A stretch of 6,248 bases of DNA from an uncultured Clostridia bacterium (GCA_945486175.1 CALYTA010000068.1:1-6248); one strand, 5' to 3'; counted from the stretch's first letter, positions 1 through 6,181 are shown. Made by a program: numbers and translations. Notes: generated by a model from the letters alone, not told the origin.

Positions 1-1
1 G

Positions 2-1069
2 GTGCAGGTGCTCAAGATGCTGAACACGCAGTCTGCCGATAATTTCCTGACGGAAAAGCTCGGCTTTACGACACTGGAAGATGCAGACGTCGATTACGCG
101 CCGATGGCGCTCGGCGGCCTGACGGAAGGCGCGACGGTGCGCGAGATGGCACAGGCTTATACTGCTCTGGCAAATTACGGAAATTACTCGGAAGCAATCA
201 GCTATACCAAGGTGGTCGATGCCAACGGCGAGACCATCCTGTCCAATGAGGACAATACGCCGACTCAGGTATTTGAACATCCGGAATCCACACCGTATTA
301 TATCAACGACCTGCTGACCAACGCTGTTGAAAACGGCACCGGTAAGCTGGCGCGCATCAATGGCATCGACGTCGCGGGCAAGACCGGTACGACGACGGAC
401 AACAAGGACCGCTGGTTTGCGGGCTATACGCCGTATTATGTCGGCGTCACGTGGTTTGGCTATGACGAACGCTATGGCCTGCCGAGCCTGTCACCCAACC
501 CGGCTGTGGCGGTCTGGTCGGAGGTCATGGACCGGCTGCATGAGGACAAGGAAGACAAGAGCTTTCAGCAGCCTGCGGCGGGCGATTTTGTGGAAGCGCA
601 ATACTGCCTGGACAGCGGCTTGGAGCCGGTGCGTGCCTGCCGCGGCGATGTGCGCGGAAGACGTATCGAAACCGGCTGGTTCTATAAGGACGATGTGCCG
701 GAGGACACCTGTAACCTGCACAAGTGGCGTTACAGCAGCGTTTCTATGCTTGACCTGACCCGCCTGTTCCCGCTGGATGTCGAGGTAACTGACGAATACT
801 ACTGCTATGAGGGCAGCAATGACCCGATTGGCGAGGGTCACCGCGTTTCCAGCCCGAATGGACATTATGTGCATAGGATTGTGATTCCGAAGCCCGAGAC
901 ACCGACAACGACGACGCCGGATGACACTGGAGAGACGCCGGAGCAACCGACACCGGACGAACCTACGATAGAAGACCCGACGACACCGACGGAACAGCCC
1001 ACGGAGCCACAGGTGCAGAACGCACTGAAGCAGCTGTATGCATGGTGGCAGCAGCTGGTTGCGTCATGA
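2..1069 (+). CDS. Class A penicillin-binding protein (PBP1A type), 3' part of the gene
   Basis: This is the C-terminal part of a bifunctional peptidoglycan synthase. Such proteins are anchored in the membrane and polymerise and crosslink glycan strands outside the cell. The gene runs in from the left, so the first codon seen is internal; the glycosyltransferase domain and the SxxK and SxN transpeptidase motifs lie outside the window. Counting from the first full codon, residues 35-60 are the typical PBP1A stretch leading into a TEGATVREMAQAY-like segment, and KTGT, the third active-site motif, is at 127-130. Residues 195-270 hold cysteines at 202, 213, 237 and 268, plus H240, in the YCxDSG...AC...C..H arrangement that I recall from many clostridial PBP1 proteins. 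Residues 297-337 form a Thr/Pro/Glu-rich, probably disordered tail, followed by a short Trp/Gln-rich end. The family is secure; the exact orthologue (ponA/pbp1A naming) is not. An LtaS-like gene follows 91 bases downstream. Confidence 0.92.
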   Translation: MQVLKMLNTQSADNFLTEKLGFTTLEDADVDYAPMALGGLTEGATVREMAQAYTALANYGNYSEAISYTKVVDANGETILSNEDNTPTQVFEHPESTPYYINDLLTNAVENGTGKLARINGIDVAGKTGTTTDNKDRWFAGYTPYYVGVTWFGYDERYGLPSLSPNPAVAVWSEVMDRLHEDKEDKSFQQPAAGDFVEAQYCLDSGLEPVRACRGDVRGRRIETGWFYKDDVPEDTCNLHKWRYSSVSMLDLTRLFPLDVEVTDEYYCYEGSNDPIGEGHRVSSPNGHYVHRIVIPKPETPTTTTPDDTGETPEQPTPDEPTIEDPTTPTEQPTEPQVQNALKQLYAWWQQLVAS

Positions 1070-1097
1070 GGTGCACATCCATATTCATATGATTTCA

Positions 1098-1136
1098 GCA
1101 GGGATGCTGCCGGGACGGTTCCGGCAGCATCCCTGC
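1098..1136 (+). other. Perfect 16-bp inverted repeat (hairpin without U-tract) between the two envelope genes
   Basis: Arms 1098-1113 and 1121-1136 are exact reverse complements (16 GC-rich base pairs) around a 7-base loop. The sequence after the right arm is CATTGTAAAGG, with no T-run, and no T-run appears on the other strand either, so this is not a canonical intrinsic terminator. It begins 28 bases after the PBP stop and ends six bases before the AAAGGAGA ribosome binding site (1143-1150) of the next gene. It could lower readthrough, stabilise or delimit the upstream mRNA, or be an RNase III target. I cannot choose among these from sequence. Confidence 0.75.
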
Positions 1137-1160
1137 CATTGTAAAGGAGAACATATCTGT

Positions 1161-3071
1161 ATGCAAAAATGGAAGGAGCGCATACGCGGCGGCCCGCTGC
1201 GCACGGCTGTGTGTGCCGTGTGGATGGCGGCGGCATTTATGGGACTCGAGGTCTTTATGCGCCATTATATCTGCCATGATCTGATCTATCCGCTGGCATT
1301 TTCCGCCGTATGGTCGGTGCTGCTGACGGCGATTGTGCTGCTGTTCCCGCGGCGCGGCGGAAAAATCGTGTTCGGTGTGCTGTACTTTGTCATGATGGTA
1401 TATGCCATTGCGCAGGCGGGCTATTACCAGGTTTTTGGAAAAATGATGTGGCTGACAGATATCCGCTATGCCAGCGAGGGCGCGGAGTTTGCAGGCTCGG
1501 TGTTTGCCTTTCTGTCGAAAGGATTTTATATCTCCATTGTGCTGATGATTGTCATCGGTGTCATCGGCATCAAGCTGGTTCCGCCGGCCGGGCGCCGCTG
1601 GTATCACCGCGTGGTGTGTGCCGCCGTGATCGCTGCTGCCTGTGCGGGGCTGTATGTTCTGCCGGGACAGGTGTTCAAAGCGGATGAGGACCTGTGGGGC
1701 GCGCAGGACGAATATCGCCGCGCGCTGTCGCTGGAGGGCACCTACGATATCATGTATGACGCGCGCAAGGTTTACCGCATCTGCGGCCTGTACCAGTACA
1801 CCATGCGCGATATATATAAGCATTTCATCGTGCCGCATACGCCCGCCTATGCCGAGGAACTGGAGCAGAACCGGGAGACGATCGACGCATACTTCGAGGC
1901 GCGCGGAGCGGTTGAAACCAATGAGATGACCGGTCTGTTTGAGGGTAAAAATGTCATCGTCGTGCTGATGGAGAGCATGGATGACTGGCTGATTGACGAG
2001 GAGCTGACCCCCAATATCTGCCGGATGATGGATGAGGGCATCAACTTTACCGATCTGTACACGCCGGGTTACGGCGGCGTGCGCACCTTCAATACGGAAT
2101 TCTGTGTCAACACAGGCATTTATCTGCCGACAGACGGCAATCTGGCATTCTCATATTGCACAAATGATTTTTCCCAGAGCCTGCCAAACCTGTTCCGAGA
2201 ACAGGGCTATTCCGCGGAATCGTTCCATTACAATCAGGTGATTTTCTATAACCGCGGTGTCATGCATCCGGCGATGGGCTTTGAGGAATATGTCAGCTAT
2301 GCCGATTACGTATCGGACAGCACAGACCCCGCGCTGTTCAGCGATTCGTTCCCGTTTGACAATGAGGAAGTGAGCAAAAAGTTCTTCGGCGGTGACAGCG
2401 ACAGCGGAAAATTCTGCAACTTCCTGATTACGCGCTCGGCACATATGCCGTACACCTATGACGATGAGCTGAGCCAGTATGCACTGAAGCAGTATCCGGA
2501 GTTTCAGGGCAAGACCGGACATGAGGAAGTGGATTGCCTGCAGGCAAAGGCGAAGCTGGTGGACGACATGTTCGGTGCGCTCAGGGACAAACTGGAGGAG
2601 ACCGGACATCTGGATGACACGGTCATCGTGGCGTTTGCTGACCACTATGTATACGGCATGACGGATAAGGACAAGCTGTATGAGGAATCCGGCGTGGACA
2701 ATACGCTGCTTGTGGAAAAAACGCCGTGCTTTATCTGGGCGAACGGCATGGAGCCGGTGACGGTGGAAAAGACGCTGAATACAGCAGATATCCTGCCGAC
2801 GGTGTGCAATCTGTTCGGCATGCAGGGCGAGTACGATTATCTCGGCCGCGATGCGTTTGATGACAGCTATGATGGCTATGCGGTTTTCCCGGACGGCGAC
2901 TGGATCAGCGGCGGCGTGCTGTACCGTGACGGCGCTGTGGTAAAGGAATTTTACGACGGCGCGGCGGAACAGGTCGATCTCAACGCGATGAATCAGACCG
3001 CACAGGACTTCATTGATATCAGCAATTTGCTTCTGAAATGCGATTACTATGCGAAAAATGATTCGGAATAA
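1161..3071 (+). CDS. LtaS-type membrane sulfatase-fold protein (lipoteichoic acid synthase/phosphoglycerol transferase family)
   Basis: This is a complete 636-residue polytopic membrane enzyme of the LTA synthase/MdoB group, whose members transfer phosphoglycerol from phosphatidylglycerol to an envelope acceptor outside the cell. Five hydrophobic helices are visible at about 13-33, 43-62, 68-88, 122-140 and 149-168, followed by a linker and an extracellular alkaline-phosphatase-like domain from about 262 to 560. By analogy with Staphylococcus aureus LtaS, I assign E271 (in VVLMESMDDW), nucleophile T309 (in GGVRTFNTEF), H428 (in SAHMPY) and D494-H495 (in ADHYVYG). The full catalytic set is therefore present and the enzyme should be active. 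ATG 1161 is preferred over upstream in-frame starts because AAAGGAGA lies at 1143-1150 and the earlier codons run through the upstream hairpin. The substrate could be lipoteichoic acid, a glycolipid or another glycopolymer; sequence does not decide this. No terminator is seen between this gene and the ffs promoter. Confidence 0.9.
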   Translation: MQKWKERIRGGPLRTAVCAVWMAAAFMGLEVFMRHYICHDLIYPLAFSAVWSVLLTAIVLLFPRRGGKIVFGVLYFVMMVYAIAQAGYYQVFGKMMWLTDIRYASEGAEFAGSVFAFLSKGFYISIVLMIVIGVIGIKLVPPAGRRWYHRVVCAAVIAAACAGLYVLPGQVFKADEDLWGAQDEYRRALSLEGTYDIMYDARKVYRICGLYQYTMRDIYKHFIVPHTPAYAEELEQNRETIDAYFEARGAVETNEMTGLFEGKNVIVVLMESMDDWLIDEELTPNICRMMDEGINFTDLYTPGYGGVRTFNTEFCVNTGIYLPTDGNLAFSYCTNDFSQSLPNLFREQGYSAESFHYNQVIFYNRGVMHPAMGFEEYVSYADYVSDSTDPALFSDSFPFDNEEVSKKFFGGDSDSGKFCNFLITRSAHMPYTYDDELSQYALKQYPEFQGKTGHEEVDCLQAKAKLVDDMFGALRDKLEETGHLDDTVIVAFADHYVYGMTDKDKLYEESGVDNTLLVEKTPCFIWANGMEPVTVEKTLNTADILPTVCNLFGMQGEYDYLGRDAFDDSYDGYAVFPDGDWISGGVLYRDGAVVKEFYDGAAEQVDLNAMNQTAQDFIDISNLLLKCDYYAKNDSE

Positions 3072-3081
3072 AAGAAATTGA

Positions 3082-3110
3082 TTGCATTGAGGTGTTTTCT
3101 ATAGTATAAT
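3082..3110 (+). promoter_or_regulatory. Sigma-A-type promoter of the SRP RNA gene
   Basis: A -35 element TTGCAT (3082-3087) and a perfect -10 TATAAT (3105-3110) are separated by 17 bases. Transcription would start around G3117, about 16 bases before the first paired base of the SRP RNA. The promoter lies in the short AT-rich gap right after the LtaS-like stop codon, the most AT-rich stretch nearby. Confidence 0.85.
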
Positions 3111-3132
3111 ATCCTTGCATGTGGGAAAACGA

Positions 3133-3423
3133 TGCTCCGCGTGGCTGCGCTAGCTGGGACGGCAGCGGTGTCCTGTACCTGCAATCCGCTATAGCAGGGG
3201 TGAATCCCGGCCCGCGGGCGGCGCGCGTATTGTTTGACCCGGATCGGAAGGCGATGAAGATTCGGTCCTGCGCAACATCGGACTGTGAACCATGTCAGGC
3301 GGGGAACCGAGCAGCATTAAGCAGAACCCGGTGTGTGCCGCAGGAACGCCGAGTCTGAGCCGGACGGTACGGGTACCAGGTATTACGTGTCGTTCAACGG
3401 CCGGTGCGCGGTCACGCGGAGCA
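3133..3423 (+). ncRNA. ffs: Signal recognition particle RNA, large bacterial type (4.5S/6S scRNA)
   Basis: This RNA scaffold binds Ffh (SRP54) and targets nascent membrane and secreted proteins to FtsY/SecYEG. The 5' Alu-like part at 3147-3206 closely matches the Bacillus scRNA pattern (GCTAGCTGGG, then CCTGCAATCCGCTATAGCAGG, whose ends 3178-3182 and 3194-3198 pair). Helix 5 is supported by pairs 3207-3212/3399-3404, 3223-3228/3385-3390, 3237-3241/3370-3374 and 3266-3272/3339-3345. Domain IV is at 3295-3316: TCAGG, a CGG/CCG stem, a GGAA tetraloop, then AGCAGCA, which is the Ffh-binding symmetric loop. The ends close by an 18-bp helix, 3133-3150 with 3406-3423, containing two G-U pairs. I set the boundaries at this helix; the primary transcript probably runs from about 3117 to a terminator downstream, and mature ends after processing may be shorter. 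The gene lies directly upstream of dnaX, as in Bacillus subtilis. Confidence 0.95.
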
Positions 3424-3432
3424 CCGTTTTTT
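3402..3432 (+). terminator. First intrinsic terminator of ffs, overlapping the RNA's 3' end
   Basis: The outer stem CGGTGC (3402-3407) pairs with GCACCG (3421-3426). An inner stem GCG/CGC (3408-3410/3415-3417) closes a GTCA loop, leaving a GGA bulge, and six T follow at 3427-3432. The left arm and interior also belong to helix 1 and helix 5 of the SRP RNA, so the two folds are mutually exclusive. Confidence 0.65.
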
Positions 3433-3452
3433 CCATGCGAAACAGCAAACAA

Positions 3453-3478
3453 ACGGGCAATTTCGATTGCCCGTTTTT
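3453..3478 (+). terminator. Second intrinsic terminator between ffs and dnaX
   Basis: ACGGGCAAT (3453-3461) and ATTGCCCGT (3466-3474) form a perfect 9-bp stem capped by a very stable TTCG tetraloop, followed by a run of T to 3478. An A-rich stretch precedes it, which could allow weak function on the opposite strand. It lies 21 bases after the first terminator's T-run and 25 bases before the dnaX start. Confidence 0.9.
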
Positions 3479-3491
3479 CCGATTTTCGGGA

Positions 3492-3498
3492 AAGGAGA
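3492..3498 (+). promoter_or_regulatory. Ribosome binding site that fixes the dnaX start
   Basis: AAGGAGA, with core AGGAG at 3493-3497, sits six bases before ATG 3504. This, together with the canonical DnaX opening MYQALYRKWRP, rules out the upstream in-frame ATG-like start at 3333, which would lie inside the SRP RNA. Confidence 0.9.
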
Positions 3499-3503
3499 GA
3501 CGC

Positions 3504-5144
3504 ATGTACCAGGCATTGTACCGCAAGTGGCGCCCGACCCGGTTCGCCGATGTTGTGGGACAGCAGCATATCACCGACACGCTGCGCGCACAGCTGCAGA
3601 GCGGGCGCCTGTCGCATGCCTATCTGTTTACCGGGACGCGCGGCACCGGCAAAACCACCTGTGCCAAAATTCTGGCGCGCGCGGTCAACTGTACCAACCT
3701 GCAAAACGGCGACCCGTGCGGCGAATGCCCATCCTGCCGCGGGATTCTCGACGGCAGCGTGCTCGACGTTGTGGAAATCGATGCGGCATCCAACAACGGT
3801 GTCGACAACATCCGTGACATCCGCGATGAGACGCGCTATACGCCGGCATCGGTCAAAATGCGCGTGTACATCATCGACGAGGTGCACATGCTGTCACAGG
3901 GCGCGTTTAACGCGCTGCTCAAGACACTCGAAGAGCCGCCTGCGCATGTGCTGTTCATTCTGGCGACGACTGAAATCAACAAGGTGCCCGCGACCATTCT
4001 GTCGCGCTGCCAGCGGTTTGATTTCCGCCGCATTTCACCGCATGACATCGCGCACCGTCTGACGGAAATCGCCGAACAGGAACATATTGCGCTGACCGAA
4101 GGCGGCGCGCGCATGATTGCGCGGCTGGCGGACGGCGCGCTGCGCGATGCGCTGTCCATTCTCGACCGCGCCGCTGCGGGAAGCAGTGAGCCGATCGATG
4201 AGGAACAGGTGGCATCCGGCGTCGGCATTCTGGCGGGTGACACAGCGGTTGACCTGATGCAGCACATTCTGGCGGGTGATCTGACGGCGGCCATTGGCCA
4301 GCTGGCGGAGAGCTATACTGCCGGGCGTGAGCTGGGGGCTGTGCTCGACCAGCTGCTCGGACTGATCCGTGACATGCTGCTCGTCAAGACGAGCAAAAGC
4401 GATGTTTCTGCGCTTCTGTCCCCGGCGTATTCGGCTAAAACCGTGCAGCGTCTGTGCGAAGGCGTGCCCGCGTCGCGGTTGCTCGCATATACCGGCATTT
4501 TGCAGGAAGCGCTCACGCGCATGCCGCATGCGGCCAACCGCCGCATTGAAGCGGAGCTGTGTGTCGTGCGGCTGTGCCAGCTGACGGCGGAGGATTATGA
4601 TACGCTGAGCGGGCGTGTGGATGCGCTGGAAGAAAAGCTGGCGCACGGTGTGCCCGTCATGGCTGCCGCACCTGTGGCGCAGCAGATGTCGGACGACGGT
4701 TTTCCGTCGGATCTGGACGCACCGCCGCCGGGCGATGACGACATGCCGCCATGGGACGGCATGGATGCACCTGCACCGCAGAAGCCTGCGAAGCCGAAAA
4801 AGCCGGAAAAGCTGGAATGCAGCCCGCAGTGGAATGACATCACGCTGGCAGCAAAAAAACTGCTGCCGATGAGCAAATTCGCACAGCTGACATTTGCCAA
4901 GGGCGTGCTGCACGGAAAAGACCTGCTGGTTGTGTGCGAGGATTCGTTTACGTATGAGCTGTGCAATGAAACCAGTGTCAAGCAGGCGCTGGCGCAGGCT
5001 GCACAGGCAGTTATGGGCAGGGAATACCGCGTAAAGGTATTGGAAGAAAGCAATGTCGGTGCGATGTCCACCAAGGCGAATCCGGTTGATGATATCATCC
5101 GGCGCGCCGGAGAGCTGGACATTGCATGTGAAATAGACGATTGA
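3504..5144 (+). CDS. dnaX: DNA polymerase III clamp-loader subunit tau (gamma/tau)
   Basis: This 546-residue AAA+ ATPase is the motor of the clamp loader that puts the beta sliding clamp on DNA, and in its tau form it ties the loader to the polymerase. Visible in order: Walker A GTRGTGKT (44-51); a zinc site of C63, C72, C75 and C78; Walker B with DEVH (125-128); sensor 1 ATTEINK (154-160); the SRC motif with its arginine finger (167-169); and sensor 2 GALRDALSILDR (211-222). A helical collar domain reaches to about 360. Residues 383-436 are an Ala/Pro/Asp/Lys-rich linker, and a compact C-terminal domain beginning near PQWNDI spans about 441-545. Length is close to the 563 residues I recall for B. 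subtilis tau. The start is fixed by AAGGAGA at 3492. No promoter fits between the preceding terminator and the gene. An in-phase A7 run at codons 450-452 may allow a shortened product. ybaB and recR follow, an arrangement conserved in many bacteria. Confidence 0.97.
   Translation: MYQALYRKWRPTRFADVVGQQHITDTLRAQLQSGRLSHAYLFTGTRGTGKTTCAKILARAVNCTNLQNGDPCGECPSCRGILDGSVLDVVEIDAASNNGVDNIRDIRDETRYTPASVKMRVYIIDEVHMLSQGAFNALLKTLEEPPAHVLFILATTEINKVPATILSRCQRFDFRRISPHDIAHRLTEIAEQEHIALTEGGARMIARLADGALRDALSILDRAAAGSSEPIDEEQVASGVGILAGDTAVDLMQHILAGDLTAAIGQLAESYTAGRELGAVLDQLLGLIRDMLLVKTSKSDVSALLSPAYSAKTVQRLCEGVPASRLLAYTGILQEALTRMPHAANRRIEAELCVVRLCQLTAEDYDTLSGRVDALEEKLAHGVPVMAAAPVAQQMSDDGFPSDLDAPPPGDDDMPPWDGMDAPAPQKPAKPKKPEKLECSPQWNDITLAAKKLLPMSKFAQLTFAKGVLHGKDLLVVCEDSFTYELCNETSVKQALAQAAQAVMGREYRVKVLEESNVGAMSTKANPVDDIIRRAGELDIACEIDD
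4853..4859 (+). promoter_or_regulatory. Candidate slippery heptamer (A AAA AAA) inside dnaX
   Basis: Seven consecutive A lie in the X XXY YYZ phase: the third base of codon 450, then AAA (451) and AAA (452). A -1 shift after codon 452 would add 32 residues before TGA at 4955-4957 (484 residues in all). Loss of one A, or gain of two, in the transcript would stop at TGA 4870-4872 after about 455-456 residues. A modest downstream hairpin, GCAAAT (4873-4878) with ATTTGC (4892-4897), starts 13 bases later. Escherichia coli dnaX uses A AAA AAG for its gamma form and Thermus dnaX uses A-run transcriptional slippage; activity here is inference only. Confidence 0.35.
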
Positions 5145-5159
5145 CAGGAGGATATATCA

Positions 5160-5531
5160 ATGGCAAAGGGTTTTAAGAGCCGCGGCATGGCCGGCAGAGG
5201 CGGCGCTATGGGCGGCATGGGCGGAATGAATATGAACGCCATGATTAAGAAGGCACAGAAGATGCAGGAGGAAATGGTCAAGGCACAGGAAGAGCTGGGC
5301 CAGAAGGAATATACCGCGACCTCCGGCGGCGGCGCAGTCACCGCAGTGGTCAAGGGCTCCAATGAGATTATCAGCCTGAAGCTCAATCCGGAGGTTGTCG
5401 ATCCGGACGATATTGAAATGCTGGAAGATCTGATTGTCACAGCAATCAATCAGGCGCTCAAGACTGCGGATGAGGAGAGCGCGGCAATCATGCGCCAGGC
5501 AACCGGCGGCGGCATGCCGGGCATGTTTTAA
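5160..5531 (+). CDS. ybaB: YbaB/EbfC-family nucleoid-associated DNA-binding protein
   Basis: This 123-residue protein belongs to the small dimeric DNA-binding family almost always encoded between dnaX and recR. Family members bind DNA as tweezer-shaped dimers and influence nucleoid structure and gene expression; their exact role in recombination is unsettled. Residues 26-48 form the charged N-terminal helix (MIKKAQKMQEEMVKAQEELGQKE type), 50-77 the beta sheet including VTAVVKGSNEIISLKLNPEVVDPDD, and 80-112 the C-terminal helices. The first 25 residues are a Gly/Met/Arg-rich extension, longer than I recall for B. subtilis YaaK, and the protein also ends in a Gly/Met-rich tail (GGGMPGMF). AGGAGG at 5146-5151, eight bases before ATG 5160, gives a strong start, 15 bases after the dnaX stop. 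It is almost certainly co-transcribed with dnaX and recR. Confidence 0.93.
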   Translation: MAKGFKSRGMAGRGGAMGGMGGMNMNAMIKKAQKMQEEMVKAQEELGQKEYTATSGGGAVTAVVKGSNEIISLKLNPEVVDPDDIEMLEDLIVTAINQALKTADEESAAIMRQATGGGMPGMF

Positions 5532-5537
5532 GCATCC

Positions 5538-6140
5538 ATGAAATTTTTTGCACCATCGGTTGAAACGCTGATCGACGAATTTGCCAAGCTGCCCGGCATC
5601 GGGCGCAAGACGGCACAGCGGCTGGCGTTCCACGTGCTCAACCTGCCGAAGGAGCAGGCAGATGCGCTGGCGCAGGCGATCACCAATGCCAAGCAGACGG
5701 TACACCTGTGCCCGAAATGCCAGAACCTGACGGATGAGGAGCTGTGCCCGATCTGCTCGGATCCGGCGCGCGATACGCATACCATCTGCGTGGTCGCCGA
5801 TCCGAAGGATGTGCTGGCATTCGAAAAAACGCGCGAATACCACGGGCTGTATCATGTGCTGCACGGCACGATTTCACCGCTCAACCACATCGGGCCGGAT
5901 GACCTGCGCATCCGTGAGCTGCTGCACCGCGTCGCGGAGGAGGACATTCAGGAAGTCATCCTTGCGACCAATCCGGACACGGAGGGTGAAGCGACGGCGA
6001 TGTATCTGGCGCGGCTGCTCAAGCCGTTCCATATCCGCATCAGCCGGCTTGCATATGGCATTCCGGTCGGCGGACAGCTCGAATATATCGATGAGGTCAC
6101 GCTGATGCGCGCCCTTGATGGTAGACAGAGCATTGAATAA
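5538..6140 (+). CDS. recR: Recombination protein RecR
   Basis: This 200-residue protein, the usual family length, acts with RecO (and RecF) to load RecA on SSB-coated gaps during recombinational repair. It shows the whole RecR layout: a helix-hairpin-helix at about 10-33 (FAKLPGIGRKTAQRLAFH), a four-cysteine zinc site at C58, C61, C70 and C73, a Toprim domain from about 82 to 175 with acidic NPDTEGE (145-151), and the C-terminal signature GIPVGGQLEYIDEVTL...ALDGRQS. ATG 5538 matches the normal family N-terminus and lies six bases after the ybaB stop. No Shine-Dalgarno sequence is visible just upstream: the region is the end of ybaB plus GCATCC. Translation therefore probably depends on ribosomes finishing ybaB. 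The gene closes the operon and is followed by a strong terminator. Confidence 0.97.
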   Translation: MKFFAPSVETLIDEFAKLPGIGRKTAQRLAFHVLNLPKEQADALAQAITNAKQTVHLCPKCQNLTDEELCPICSDPARDTHTICVVADPKDVLAFEKTREYHGLYHVLHGTISPLNHIGPDDLRIRELLHRVAEEDIQEVILATNPDTEGEATAMYLARLLKPFHIRISRLAYGIPVGGQLEYIDEVTLMRALDGRQSIE

Positions 6141-6147
6141 ACGACAG

Positions 6148-6181
6148 CGGGCGGATTCCTTTGGGAGTCCGCCCGTTTTTT
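6148..6181 (+). terminator. Intrinsic terminator of the dnaX-ybaB-recR operon
   Basis: A 12-bp stem (6148-6159 with 6164-6175, one G-U pair) capped by TTTG is followed by six T at 6176-6181. It begins eight bases after the recR stop codon, a textbook end for the operon. Confidence 0.95.

Noticed and set aside
491..953. Reverse-strand open frames opposite the PBP gene, and the many other reverse frames opposite dnaX and the LtaS-like gene
   Set aside because: They are antisense shadows of strongly recognisable genes in GC-rich DNA, with low-complexity Arg/His/Ser-rich translations and no supporting start signals.
880..1015. Repetitive Thr/Pro/Glu-coding stretch at the end of the PBP gene as a tandem DNA repeat
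   Set aside because: The period is irregular and the repetition reflects low-complexity protein composition, a common feature of clostridial PBP1 tails.
1088..1093. TATGAT as a possible -10 for the LtaS-like gene
   Set aside because: No acceptable -35 lies at 16-18 bases upstream, so it is not supported as a promoter on sequence alone.
3119..3358. Open reading frame of 79 codons, and longer ones starting at 3292 and 3333, across the ffs region
   Set aside because: They lie inside the structured SRP RNA, have no ribosome binding site and resemble no protein; the frame from 3333 is only the upstream in-frame extension of dnaX.
3371..3390. TATTAC (3381-3386) inside ffs as a dnaX promoter -10
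   Set aside because: It is a poor match with no -35 at a suitable distance, and part of the stretch (3370-3374 and 3385-3390) is paired in SRP helix 5.
4796..4802. G AAA AAG in dnaX (codons 432-433) as the frameshift site, close to the E. coli position
   Set aside because: The heptamer begins with G rather than A, so the P-site tRNA could not re-pair properly after a -1 shift; the A7 at 4853 is a better candidate.
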